From Bordetella sp. BOR01 (GTDB lineage Bacteria > Pseudomonadota > Gammaproteobacteria > Burkholderiales > Burkholderiaceae_B), in the NCBI RefSeq assembly GCF_019218885.1, contig NZ_JAHUWT010000002.1, positions 558,001 through 622,000 on the forward strand: DNA of 64,000 nt, read 5' to 3'. Position numbers and translations under genes: made by a program. Shown piece after piece: positions 33,194 to 41,415 of the stretch (position 1 is the first letter of the stretch; every line of letters begins with the position of its first letter). The notes beneath the pieces were generated by a model. The model was given only the letters and a program-made list of their open reading frames with translations. It did no database searches and had not been told where the DNA came from.

Positions 33194-34218
33194 ATCGCGA
33201 CGCCGGCGCCAACGTCACGATCAAGGATATCGCCAATAGCCTCGGGCTTGCGTACAGCACAGTTTCGCGTGCTTTGGCCGATCACCCAAAGATCAGTTCG
33301 GATACCCGTGCCCGCGTGCATGAGGCGGCGCGGGCAATGGGTTATGTGCCCAATGGGCCGGCGCGCAACATGAAGAACATGCAGAGCCCGGTGGTCGGCC
33401 TTCTTATCCCGGATATCCAGAACAGTTTTTACGCGTCCATCGCCAAGATCGTGGGCGATGCGGCAATGGAGCGCGGCTTGCAGCTTGCGCTCAGCGTGAC
33501 GGAAGACAACCCCGCGCGCGAACTGCAGGATCTGCGCGCGTTTGTCGTGTCGCGGGCTGCCGGCATAATCATTACTCCCACGGCGACACCCAAGCCCGAG
33601 ACGTTGGCGTTGTTGGCTGGCATGCGCGCGGCACAATTGGTGCGATGCCATCCTGAGATAGAAAAAGAGGCGGTCGTGATCGATGACGCCTCGGCTATCC
33701 GGACCGCCGCGGTGCACTTGATCAATTACGGCCATCGCCGTATCGGCTATGTGGGAACGACTACCGATTTCAGCTGCGGCGTCGACCGTCTAAGCGGCTT
33801 CACTGCCGCGCTTCAGGCCAATGGCTTGAATCAGGACTTCATTTCCGTGGGCTTGCCGCGCCCCGAGTTCGCGCACCATGCCGTTCATGCGATGATGAGC
33901 CGCGCGGATCGCCCCACCGGGTTGGTCATCGGTAGTTCAAGCCTGACCATAGGCGCCCTGAAAGCTTTACGCAGCTTGGGTTTGTCCGCGCCCGCCGACG
34001 TGTCGCTGGTGGGGTACGGCGATCCAGAGTGGTTCGATCTGGTAGGAGATGGCTTGACCACGGTCTCGCTACCGGTCCAGGCGATGGGTACTTATGCCAT
34101 CAGCTCGCTATTGGCGCAGATCGATGGCCACGTGCAGTTTTCAGGTTCGACCGCCTCGGCTTCGCGGTTTCCCGCGTCGCTTACCGTGCGCGGCTCTACC
34201 CGGCCGTGGCGGGAATAG
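33160..34218 (+). CDS. LacI/GalR-family transcriptional regulator
   Basis: 352 aa. The HTH and hinge are at about residues 19-65: VTIKDIANSLGLAYSTVSRALADHPKISS, then ARAMGYVPNGPARNMKN. The periplasmic-binding-protein-like domain begins VVGLLIPDIQNSFYASIAKI. It overlaps the leuD-like gene by 34 bp. Two near-identical 14-bp sites with LacI-type symmetry lie upstream of this operon and of the divergent Bug operon, so it probably represses both. The effector is likely a hydroxy-acid. An acid-responsive LacI member is plausible but unproven. Confidence 0.92.
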   Translation: MATKNKSSVGLNRDAGANVTIKDIANSLGLAYSTVSRALADHPKISSDTRARVHEAARAMGYVPNGPARNMKNMQSPVVGLLIPDIQNSFYASIAKIVGDAAMERGLQLALSVTEDNPARELQDLRAFVVSRAAGIIITPTATPKPETLALLAGMRAAQLVRCHPEIEKEAVVIDDASAIRTAAVHLINYGHRRIGYVGTTTDFSCGVDRLSGFTAALQANGLNQDFISVGLPRPEFAHHAVHAMMSRADRPTGLVIGSSSLTIGALKALRSLGLSAPADVSLVGYGDPEWFDLVGDGLTTVSLPVQAMGTYAISSLLAQIDGHVQFSGSTASASRFPASLTVRGSTRPWRE

Positions 34219-34245
34219 CCGCGTGTTCCATGAGGCACACGGTGC

Positions 34246-34707
34246 TTACTGGCCCGCAGCATCGCGCCGCTCTTGCAACAACTGCCCCAGAACCTGCGAA
34301 GCGGCGATGGCGCGCGGGAAGCCCGCTGGCACGGTAACCATGTAGATGACTTCCTTGAGCTCGTCTTCCGACACGCCGATATTCAGCGCATAACCGGCAT
34401 GGACCCGCATCATGCCTGTTTCGCCCAGGGCCGCCATGGCCGCCACCGCGGCCAGTTGGCGGGTGCGGTTGTCCAGGCCAGGCCGGCTCCATACATCGCC
34501 CAGCGCATAGGCTTCGGTGGCCTCGGCCAGGAAAGGGAACTCACGCCGCATGTCTTCCAGGTTGGGCTGGGTTTTGCCCTTATTCAGTTCACGTATGACT
34601 TCAGCGCCGCGCTGGGCGCGTGCCTCGGTCGTCGATGCGCGAGACAGCGCGGGGGCGGCAAGAGTGGCCAGCAGCAGGCAGGCCAGGGCGGATTGCACTC
34701 GGTTCAT
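34246..34707 (-). CDS. Exported carboxymuconolactone decarboxylase-like protein
   Basis: 153 aa. Signal peptide MNRVQSALACLLLATLAAPALSRA, then a single CMD domain: RGAEVIRELN, LGDVWSRPGLDNRTRQLAAVAAMAALG, HAGYALNIGVSEDELKEVIYMVTVPAGFPRAI. The Cys pair of AhpD is absent. Most CMD proteins are cytoplasmic, so the clear signal peptide is notable. It follows the SDR gene on the same strand after 35 bp and probably shares its AraC-linked promoter. Function is unknown; gamma-lactone or quinone-type chemistry is possible. Confidence 0.8.
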   Translation of the reverse strand: MNRVQSALACLLLATLAAPALSRASTTEARAQRGAEVIRELNKGKTQPNLEDMRREFPFLAEATEAYALGDVWSRPGLDNRTRQLAAVAAMAALGETGMMRVHAGYALNIGVSEDELKEVIYMVTVPAGFPRAIAASQVLGQLLQERRDAAGQ

Positions 34708-34742
34708 CGCATTCTCCTTTGAAGGTCCCGGTGGGAAACTCG

Positions 34743-35477
34743 TTACTGGCTGGCGGTCGGGCGCACCACGATTTCGCTGGTGTCCACGTCGGCGGGCTGA
34801 TCGATTACGTGCGCGATGGCCGTGGCGATGGCCTCGGGCTTGAGGGCGATCTGGCGATAGCTTTCCATGGCTTTGGCGGCGGCCGGGTCGGTAATGGTGT
34901 CGGCCAGTTCCGATTCGACGACGCCGGGATACACGCAGGTCACGCGCAGTTTGTCATTCTCTTGCCGCAAGCCGTCGGAGAGGGCGCGTACCGCATATTT
35001 GGTAGCGCAATACACCGCGGCGGTCGGCACCACAGACAGCCCGCCGATCGATGAGACGTTGATGATCTGCCCGCTGCCTTGCCGCTGCATGGTGGGCAGC
35101 ACGGCAGCCACGCCGTACAGTACGCCGCGGATATTGACGTCTATCATGCGATCCCATTCGTCGATTTTCAGCGATGCCATGGGCGACAGTGGCATGACGC
35201 CGGCGTTGTTGACGATGACGTCGATGCGGTCATGGGTCTGCAGCGCGAAATCGACGAAGGCTTGCATGTCTTCATGCTGGGTGACATCCAGTGCGCGGTA
35301 ATGCACCTGGCCGCCTTCCGCATTCAGTGCGTCGGCCAACGTCTTCAGGCGATCGGTGCGGCGCGCGCCGATCACCAGGCGGTGGCGGCGGTCGGCCAGC
35401 AGCCTGACGGTAGCTTCACCGATGCCGCTGCTGGCGCCGGTGACGAGGATGACTTTTTCTCGGGTAATCGTAGACAT
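34743..35477 (-). CDS. Short-chain dehydrogenase/reductase
   Basis: 244 aa from ATG 35477 (MSTITREKVILVTGASSGIGEA); frames further upstream lack a ribosome site, while CAGGAAGTTTTGCG precedes this one. NAD(P)-binding TGASSGIG, structural NNAGVMPLSPM and catalytic YCATKYAV (Tyr and Lys) are all present. Classical SDR, cytoplasmic. The AraC regulator of the AraC_N type on the opposite strand is 206 bp away. Such pairs commonly respond to aldehydes or quinones. Substrate unknown. Confidence 0.9.
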   Translation of the reverse strand: MSTITREKVILVTGASSGIGEATVRLLADRRHRLVIGARRTDRLKTLADALNAEGGQVHYRALDVTQHEDMQAFVDFALQTHDRIDVIVNNAGVMPLSPMASLKIDEWDRMIDVNIRGVLYGVAAVLPTMQRQGSGQIINVSSIGGLSVVPTAAVYCATKYAVRALSDGLRQENDKLRVTCVYPGVVESELADTITDPAAAKAMESYRQIALKPEAIATAIAHVIDQPADVDTSEIVVRPTASQ

Positions 35478-35682
35478 CGCAAAACTTCCTGAACAAGAGG
35501 GGGAAGGGCAAGCCGGGCCGCCGACGGGGCGTTCCGTCATGGCTGCCATGCTAGGGGTGCGCAACCCCCGCGCTAAGACCTGTTCCTATTCGATGCTTGC
35601 CTAAAAATATTGGAAAGTCCCCCCGATACACCGGTAACTTGGTATCTTCTGGCCTATTGCCATGCCAGCCGGAGCGCTATCC

Positions 35683-36669
35683 ATGGAAACAGACACTCAG
35701 GGCCGCTCGCCCCAGCAGGACCGCATGATTGCGCTGCTGAAGCATCTGGCGCCGACCGAGGGCTATACCCGGTCGTTGCTGGACGGAGTGACCTTCATGC
35801 GTTCGAATGGTCCCCTGGCGTGCACGGCGGCTCTGTATGAACCGAGCATCGTGATCGTGGCCCAGGGCCGCAAGCGCGGTTTTCATGGCGGCGCCATGTA
35901 CGTCTACGACGCACAGCACTACCTGGTATTGTCGGTGCCGCTGCCGTTCAATATCGAGACCGAGGCTAGCGAGGCCGAACCCTTATTGGGACTAGCGCTG
36001 CGCATCGACCCGACGATGACGGCCGAACTGGCCATCGGCGTGGACGAAGCGGGGCAGCAACCTGAATCCCGAGCGGTGACCATGTACTCCACGCGCATGG
36101 ACGCCAAGCTCGAGGACGCCACGCTGCGCATGCTTGAGGCCCTGGGGTCGCCGGTGGAGGCGAAGCTGCTGGGCCCGGCCATCTATCGCGAGATCACTTA
36201 CCGGGTATTGATGGGTGAGCAGGGGGGCGGCTTGCGCGCCGCCCTGCAGCAAGGCGGCAGTTTCGGCCGGATCGCCAAGGTGCTGCGGCGCATTCACACG
36301 CAGTACGAGCGCAGCCTGGACGTGGCCATGCTGGCCAGCGAGGCCAACCTGAGCGTGCCGGCCTTTCACGTGCATTTCAAGTCGGTGACTGCCACCACGC
36401 CTATCCAGTACATCAAGGCCATTCGCCTGCATCAAGCGCGGCTGATGATGGTGCGCCAGGACATGAGCGCGGCCAGCGCCTGTGAGCAGGTGGGCTACGA
36501 AAGCCCGTCGCAGTTCAGCCGCGAGTTCAAGCGCTTGTTCGGCCGGACCCCGACCGAAGAGGTGCGCAGCTTGAAAGCGGTGTTGGCGCTGGCGCCGCCG
36601 GCGGTGCATCCCGAAGGGTATTTGCGCCGTTTCAGCAGCGTGGGCACGGTGTCGATGGATCAGGCGTAA
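35683..36669 (+). CDS. AraC-family transcriptional regulator with AraC_N cupin-like domain
   Basis: 328 aa from ATG 35683; ATG 35662 is an alternative giving 335 aa. The N-terminal AraC_N domain is visible (ALYEPSIVIVAQGRKRGFHGGAMYVYD, HYLVLSVPLPFNIETEASE). Two C-terminal HTH motifs follow: SLDVAMLASEANLSVPAFHVHFK and ASACEQVGYESPSQFSREFKRLFGRTP. It is divergent from the SDR/CMD operon and probably controls it. It is convergent with the second CMD-like gene. Confidence 0.9.
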   Translation: METDTQGRSPQQDRMIALLKHLAPTEGYTRSLLDGVTFMRSNGPLACTAALYEPSIVIVAQGRKRGFHGGAMYVYDAQHYLVLSVPLPFNIETEASEAEPLLGLALRIDPTMTAELAIGVDEAGQQPESRAVTMYSTRMDAKLEDATLRMLEALGSPVEAKLLGPAIYREITYRVLMGEQGGGLRAALQQGGSFGRIAKVLRRIHTQYERSLDVAMLASEANLSVPAFHVHFKSVTATTPIQYIKAIRLHQARLMMVRQDMSAASACEQVGYESPSQFSREFKRLFGRTPTEEVRSLKAVLALAPPAVHPEGYLRRFSSVGTVSMDQA

Positions 36670-36710
36670 GGATCCCCCAGGGTGGCGGCATAGTGCAGCT
36701 GTCTGTGGCA

Positions 36711-36726
36711 CGCCCTTGGCAGGGCG
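36711..36726. terminator. Stem-loop between convergent AraC and CMD-like genes
   Basis: CGCCCT-TGGC-AGGGCG forms a 6-bp stem with a 4-nt loop in the 63-bp convergent gap. An outer pair GGCACGCC/GGCGTGCC (36707-36714/36737-36744) can form an alternative, longer hairpin reaching into the CMD stop codon. No T tract, so terminator strength is uncertain. Confidence 0.4.
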
Positions 36727-36732
36727 CGGCAT

Positions 36733-37479
36733 TCAAGGCGTGCCAGCGACAGTCGTGCGCGGCGGCAGCTTGAAGCCGTCCTGGTCTGGTGTATCAGCCC
36801 ACGCCTGGAAGGCGGGCGAGGGTTGCACTTCGCCGGAGCGCATCAGGTCCAGCCAGACATCGCAGGCTTCAAGAAACCGGTTGATGCCGCAGGGCCACAG
36901 CACAAGGCTGAGGGCTTCGGCGATCTTGGCTTCGGCGACGCCGTGGGCATAGCAGTCGCGCAGCACCACGCGCAGCGGCCAGTGGTGGCCCAGGGCCGCA
37001 TGGCAGGCGGCCAGCGTCAGCCTTGCCAGGCCGGGTTCGACGTCCGGGTTCGAACGCAGCAGGTCCGTCAGCCCGGCAATATACGATGAACCCGCGGGCG
37101 AGGCAGGAAAATAGGCCTGCCAGGACTCGGCCAGGAACTCGTACGCAGTATGGCCCTGCGCCCACGCCACCAGGCGGAAGACGGTATCGGCCTGGGCGTC
37201 GTTGCCGCCCGTGCGAAAGAACAGATCGACGTGATGGGTACCGACATGTTCGCGCGCAGCTACAAGCAGGCCCAGCCAGACGAATTCGCGCTCGAAGGCA
37301 TCCAGGTGGTGCGGATCCAGGGTTAGGGTCTTGTAGACCACGCCGTAGACGTCCTGCAAGTCGGGCAGGGCGGCGGCCATGGCACCTTGGTGAGGCAGCA
37401 GGTAGCCGCGGCGGGCGCGAAAGGCATCCAGGCGTTGCCTGACCTCTGCGGGGCTAGGCAGGCGGGACGGGGTAGACAT
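36733..37479 (-). CDS. CMD/AhpD-fold-like protein, copy 2 of a paralogous pair
   Basis: 248 aa from ATG 37479, with CAGGAGCTCAC upstream. Collinear with the protein at 19588-20358: VRQRLDAFRARRGYLLPHQGAMAAALP, FEREFVWLGLLVAAREHVGTHHVDLFF, LSLVLWPCGINRFLEACDVWLDLMRSGEV and FQAWADTPDQDGF. As in copy 1, GTHH replaces the AhpD cysteine motif. It is the last gene of the racemase-Bug-Bug operon. The repeated association of this family with Bug receptors suggests an enzyme in the same catabolic route, but the reaction is unknown. Confidence 0.65.
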   Translation of the reverse strand: MSTPSRLPSPAEVRQRLDAFRARRGYLLPHQGAMAAALPDLQDVYGVVYKTLTLDPHHLDAFEREFVWLGLLVAAREHVGTHHVDLFFRTGGNDAQADTVFRLVAWAQGHTAYEFLAESWQAYFPASPAGSSYIAGLTDLLRSNPDVEPGLARLTLAACHAALGHHWPLRVVLRDCYAHGVAEAKIAEALSLVLWPCGINRFLEACDVWLDLMRSGEVQPSPAFQAWADTPDQDGFKLPPRTTVAGTP

Positions 37480-37499
37480 GTGAGCTCCTGCTGCTGTCA

Positions 37500-38555
37500 T
37501 CATTCGATGCGGATATTGGCGTCGCGGATGATCTCGCCCCAACGTTTCCGGTCGCGCTCGATAAGCGCCTGGAAGGCCGCGGTGTCACCGGTCACCACCT
37601 GTGCGCCCAGTGTCGCTATCTGGGCGCGTACGCCTGGCTGGGACAGTGCCTGCTGGATGGCGGTGTTCAGGCCCTGCACCACCTCTGGGGGCATGCCGGC
37701 TGGCCCGACGATGCCGAACCAATTGCTGAAACTGTAGTTGGGCAGCCATTGTTTGATAAGCGGGACCTCCGGCAGCGCCGGCGCGGCTTCGTCGCCGCCA
37801 AAGGCTATGCCTCGCAGTGCGCCCGTCTTCACTTGGCCCATGAAGTCCGGCATGTTGCCGATCAGCATCTGTACGCGGCCGGCCTGCAGGTCGACCATGG
37901 CCTGGGCACCCCCTTTGTAGGGCACATGAACGATATCGATGTCGGCCTGCCGGCGAAACAGCTCGCCGGCCAGGTGCGGCGCGGAACCGATGCCCGCCGA
38001 TGCATAAGAGATGCGGCCGGGATGCTGGCGGGCATATTCGATGAGTTCCTGCACGGTGCTGAAGGGGGCGTCAGGCGAGGACACCAGCATCGAATAAATG
38101 TCGGCCAGCGTCGCAATGGGGGTGAGATCCTTGCGTGCGTCGATGGGCAGGGTCAGGCCGGGCAACTGCGGCGAGATGGTCAGCATGCTCATGGTGGCCA
38201 TGCCGATGGTACGGCCGTCTGGCGCGCCGCGAGACACCGCCTGCGCGCCTATGAAGCCGTTTGCGCCCGGGCGGGTCTCGACCACGACGGGTTGGCCGAG
38301 CAAGGGCTGCAGGGCTTCGGCCAGGATGCGGCATAGCGAATCCCCCGCGCCGCCGGCGCTGAAGCCGTTGATCAACTGCACCGGTCCCTGGGGTTGCCAT
38401 CCCGTTGAAGCGGGGGACTGTTGCGCCAGAAGAGGGGCACCCGGCAATGCCAGGCCGGCGACGATCGAGGCCATGGCCGCCAGCGTGTGGCGGCGCAAAC
38501 GATTGATCGCGCCGCAAGATTGCGGCGGTGCAGGGGTGTCGGGATGGAAGCTCAT
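37500..38555 (-). CDS. Tripartite tricarboxylate (Bug/TctC) solute receptor
   Basis: 351 aa from ATG 38555 (MSFHPDTPAPPQSCGAINRLRRHTLAAM...), with CAGGAAAGACT upstream. A hydrophobic stretch MASIVAGLALPGAPLLAQ ends the leader. The mature domain has WQPQGPVQLINGFSAGGAGDSLCRILA, VVETRPGANGFIGAQAVS and VPYKGGAQAMVDLQAGRVQ. The N-terminal region before the hydrophobic core is long (about 28 residues) and holds RLRRHTL, an unusual leader. It lies 32 bp after another Bug gene and 20 bp before the CMD-like gene. Confidence 0.88.
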   Translation of the reverse strand: MSFHPDTPAPPQSCGAINRLRRHTLAAMASIVAGLALPGAPLLAQQSPASTGWQPQGPVQLINGFSAGGAGDSLCRILAEALQPLLGQPVVVETRPGANGFIGAQAVSRGAPDGRTIGMATMSMLTISPQLPGLTLPIDARKDLTPIATLADIYSMLVSSPDAPFSTVQELIEYARQHPGRISYASAGIGSAPHLAGELFRRQADIDIVHVPYKGGAQAMVDLQAGRVQMLIGNMPDFMGQVKTGALRGIAFGGDEAAPALPEVPLIKQWLPNYSFSNWFGIVGPAGMPPEVVQGLNTAIQQALSQPGVRAQIATLGAQVVTGDTAAFQALIERDRKRWGEIIRDANIRIE

Positions 38556-38587
38556 CAGTCTTTCCTGGTGATTGGTCCGAGGTCTGG

Positions 38588-39574
38588 TCAATTGACCTTG
38601 GCGCCGGAACTGCGCACGGTCTCGCCCCACCGCACGATTTCTTCTTCGACGAAAGCGGTGGCTTCTTGGCGTGTGGTGCGCATGGGTTGGGCACCCATTT
38701 GTTCCAGCCGCGTGCGCATCGACTCGGATTCGCCGGCGGCGAGGATCGCCGCGCTTAGCTGATCGAGGATAGGCTCGGGTGTGCCTGCCGGCGCGGCAAT
38801 ACCCCACCACACGGAAACTTTCTGGGCCGGATAGCCTTGTTCGGCAAATGTCGGCACGTCGGGTAGCAGCTCGCTGCGCTTGTCGGCCGCCACGGCCAGG
38901 ACCTTGATCGTCCCGGCCTTGATCTGGCCGATCACATTGGCCTGGTTGGTGAAAGCGGCCTCGACCCGGCCCGCCAGCACGTCGCTCATGGCCGCGGCGC
39001 CACCCTTGTAGGGAATGTGCACGAGATCGATACCTGCCACGGACTTGAACATCTCGCCCGCCAGGTGTTCAGAGCTGCCCGAGCCTCCCGAGCCGAAATT
39101 CAACTTGCCGGGTGTAGCCTTGGCCATATCCACGAACTGGCTCAAGGTGTTCGCGGGGAAAGCGGGGTTGACCAACAGGATGCCAGGCGCGTTGCCGACA
39201 ATGGCCACTGGCGCGAGATCGGTGCGCATGTCGTACGGCATCGATTCGTACAGGCTGACGTTGATGGCATTGCCCGGCGAGATCAGCAACAGGGTGTAGC
39301 CGTCTGCGGCCGACTGGGCAACGTAGTTCGACCCGATATTGCTGCCCGCGCCGCTGCGGTTCTCGACCACCACGCTCTGGCCCAGGCGCTCGGAAAGCGC
39401 CTGGGCCAGCGTGCGGGCCACGGCATCGACGCTGCCGCCGGCTACGTAGGGCACCACAATCTGGATAGGGCGGTTGGGATAATCGGACGCCGGCGCCGAG
39501 GACGCAAAGGCCGGTAAAGTGGCGAGGGCAGCGATGGCCGCCGGCCGGGCAAGTCGCGCAAGTGAAAAGTTCAT
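38588..39574 (-). CDS. Tripartite tricarboxylate (Bug/TctC) solute receptor
   Basis: 328 aa from ATG 39574 (MNFSLARLARPAAIAALATLPAFASSAPA signal). The mature start is YPNRPIQIVVPYVAGGSVDAVARTLA; VVENRSGAGSNIGSNYVA, SAADGYTLLLISPG and IPYKGGAAAMSDVLAGRVEA follow. It is the second gene of the operon after the racemase-like gene. Two adjacent but different Bug receptors suggest two ligands or one ligand in two forms. Confidence 0.9.
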   Translation of the reverse strand: MNFSLARLARPAAIAALATLPAFASSAPASDYPNRPIQIVVPYVAGGSVDAVARTLAQALSERLGQSVVVENRSGAGSNIGSNYVAQSAADGYTLLLISPGNAINVSLYESMPYDMRTDLAPVAIVGNAPGILLVNPAFPANTLSQFVDMAKATPGKLNFGSGGSGSSEHLAGEMFKSVAGIDLVHIPYKGGAAAMSDVLAGRVEAAFTNQANVIGQIKAGTIKVLAVAADKRSELLPDVPTFAEQGYPAQKVSVWWGIAAPAGTPEPILDQLSAAILAAGESESMRTRLEQMGAQPMRTTRQEATAFVEEEIVRWGETVRSSGAKVN

Positions 39575-39618
39575 GGCACCGTTCTTGTCAGAAGTTGGAC
39601 AGCACAAATGAAGTCGGG

Positions 39619-40425
39619 TCAGGCCAGGCTGCGATAGACGGGCCCATAGAAATCGCGTAGTTCGGCCAGCTGGCTGGCCGGCGGTTGCTGGTACATGCCG
39701 CGGCGGGACGTCCAGGCGCCTCCCATCAGCGCGCGCAGCCTGACGGCGGTCTCGCCCATTTTCACCAGGCCTTGCACTCCATTGAGTATGGGCACGCCAC
39801 CGGCGGCAGTGCAGCGCACGCCGGCCCGTGCCAGCAGCACCATGAAGACTCCCACCGCCGGTATCACGACTTCGGCGCCGCTGGCCGATACGTCATCGAC
39901 CTGGCGCTGGAACCGGGCGATCAGGGCCTGGGCCACGGCCGGGTCGGAAAAACCCTTGTCCAGGTCGACCAGGCGCTCGACCTCGATCGAGCGCGCGCTG
40001 TGCAGCCGTTGCGCCAGGCCGTAGCGGCGCACGTTTTCGACGATCTTGGGTATGTGCTTGGGGCTGCCGGTAACCAGGGCGAAGTCCGCACCCATCATGC
40101 TGGCGAGGTGAAACGAGGTCTCGCCCAGCCCGAGCACCGGCATGTCGGCCAATTCGCGCGCTTCGCGCAGGCCCGGATCGCAGATGTTTCCGATCAGGAA
40201 GGCATCGTAGCCTTCGGCGCTGGCGCGCTCGACGTTTTCCAGCACTTCCTGCGTTTCGATGAATTCAAGCGCGCGGTATTGATCCCCCACGCCGCCGCGC
40301 TTTTCGATGCCGTGGAATGTCAGCGTGGTGCCGCTGTCGGCCGCGGCGCAGGCAACCTCGCGCAGGGCCTCGTTGTACGCCGGCCATGCAGAAGGACGGG
40401 TCATGCTTTGGTACCAGATTCGCAT
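39619..40425 (-). CDS. Asp/Glu/hydantoin racemase-family protein lacking the second catalytic cysteine
   Basis: 268 aa. Family layout: RIWYQSMTRPSAWPAYNEAL at the N-terminus, GNICDPGLREA with Cys82, ADFALVTGSPKHIP, and a C-terminal VPILNGVQGLVKMGE. In racemases of this superfamily the second acid/base cysteine lies in a GxEVIVLGCAG-type strand; here that strand reads GAEVVIPAVG (about residues 183-192) with no cysteine. A two-base racemase mechanism is therefore unlikely; an isomerase, decarboxylase or lyase activity (as in maleate isomerase or arylmalonate decarboxylase relatives) is possible. It heads an operon with two Bug receptors and is divergent from IclR. Confidence 0.75.
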   Translation of the reverse strand: MRIWYQSMTRPSAWPAYNEALREVACAAADSGTTLTFHGIEKRGGVGDQYRALEFIETQEVLENVERASAEGYDAFLIGNICDPGLREARELADMPVLGLGETSFHLASMMGADFALVTGSPKHIPKIVENVRRYGLAQRLHSARSIEVERLVDLDKGFSDPAVAQALIARFQRQVDDVSASGAEVVIPAVGVFMVLLARAGVRCTAAGGVPILNGVQGLVKMGETAVRLRALMGGAWTSRRGMYQQPPASQLAELRDFYGPVYRSLA

Positions 40426-40463
40426 AAAGCGGCCTCAGTTGGTGAAAATTCGTGGCCCAGGTT

Positions 40464-40535
40464 GTTACGTCTATCGATATTGAATTTCGCAAAATACTAT
40501 CACCCGAAATAAAATAACGCTAGGCGTAACGAAAT
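40464..40535. promoter_or_regulatory. Candidate IclR operator region
   Basis: The AT-rich gap between the racemase-like gene and iclR holds nested inverted repeats: GTTACG (40464-40469) with CGTAAC (40525-40530), and ATTTCG (40484-40489) with CGAAAT (40505-40510). IclR-type regulators bind such short palindromes between divergent genes. Binding is inferred. Confidence 0.35.
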
Positions 40536-40597
40536 GGTGAGCAAATTGGTATCCTCTGTCCGTTGACAATTTGGCGGCGCTGGGCGGCGCGTAGGCG

Positions 40598-41398
40598 ATG
40601 GAAGACAAGAAATCCAATTCGGTGGAAGCGGTGCGCGTCGCCGTGCGGATCCTGGACGAGCTGGCCCTGGCCAACCGGGCGATGGGGGTGACAGAGCTGG
40701 CCGAGGCCCTGGGCGAGACCAAGCCTCGCATCCACCGCCATTTGTCTACGCTGAAAGAGACGGGCGTCATCGAGCAGGATCAGAGCTCGGAGCGCTATCG
40801 CCTGGGATGGCGGGTGTTTCAGTTGGGCGAGGCGGCGGGCACGCAGTTTGACCTGCGCAAGCGTGCTGAACCCTACCTGACACGGATCCGCGACGAACTG
40901 CACGAGACTGTGGTGCTGGCCGTGCCCGTCAACGGGCAACCCATGGTGGTGGCCAACCTGGACAATATCTACGCACGCATCACCATCAGCGTGAAACCAG
41001 GCAATCGCCCCTTGCCGCATTGCTCGGCGCTGGGGCGGGTGACCATGGCGTTCTCGTCCCCGCATGTGCAAGATGAAATACTGGCCAAGCCGTTGATGGC
41101 GGAAACCCCGCGTTCTTTGGTCGACCCGGACGCGGTGCGGCAGCGCCTGGCGCAAGTGCGTGAGCGCTACTACGACCATAGCGACGGCGAAGTGCTGCTT
41201 GGCGTCAATACGGTGGCCGTGCCGATCTTTCGCGACGGCGTCATGCTGGCCGGCGCGCTCGCGGTCGTGGGCTCGATGCAGAACATCCCGTCGCCGCCCC
41301 GGCCGGCGCAATTGGCCGTTCTGCACCAGTGCGCGGCCGAGCTTTCAGAGCAACTGCAGGGCAACGCCTACACGTTCTGGCAATCAGGGCGCGGTTAA
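40598..41398 (+). CDS. IclR-family transcriptional regulator
   Basis: 266 aa. The winged HTH is at about residues 7-66 (VEAVRVAVRILDELALANRAMGVTELAEALGETKPRIHRHLSTL, GVIEQDQSSERYRLG). The GAF-like effector domain follows (LRDELHETVVLAVPVNG region, PLPHCSALGRVTMAF). It is divergent from the racemase-Bug-Bug-CMD operon, which it probably controls. The stop is 17 bp from the convergent LysR gene. Confidence 0.9.
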   Translation: MEDKKSNSVEAVRVAVRILDELALANRAMGVTELAEALGETKPRIHRHLSTLKETGVIEQDQSSERYRLGWRVFQLGEAAGTQFDLRKRAEPYLTRIRDELHETVVLAVPVNGQPMVVANLDNIYARITISVKPGNRPLPHCSALGRVTMAFSSPHVQDEILAKPLMAETPRSLVDPDAVRQRLAQVRERYYDHSDGEVLLGVNTVAVPIFRDGVMLAGALAVVGSMQNIPSPPRPAQLAVLHQCAAELSEQLQGNAYTFWQSGRG

Positions 41399-41415
41399 GC
41401 CGCCCTGGCCCTGGC

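Noticed and set aside
40563-40568. Perfect TTGACA -35 before iclR
   Set aside because: The matching -10 position is GC-rich and the transcript would begin at or after the ATG, so it is not a convincing promoter.
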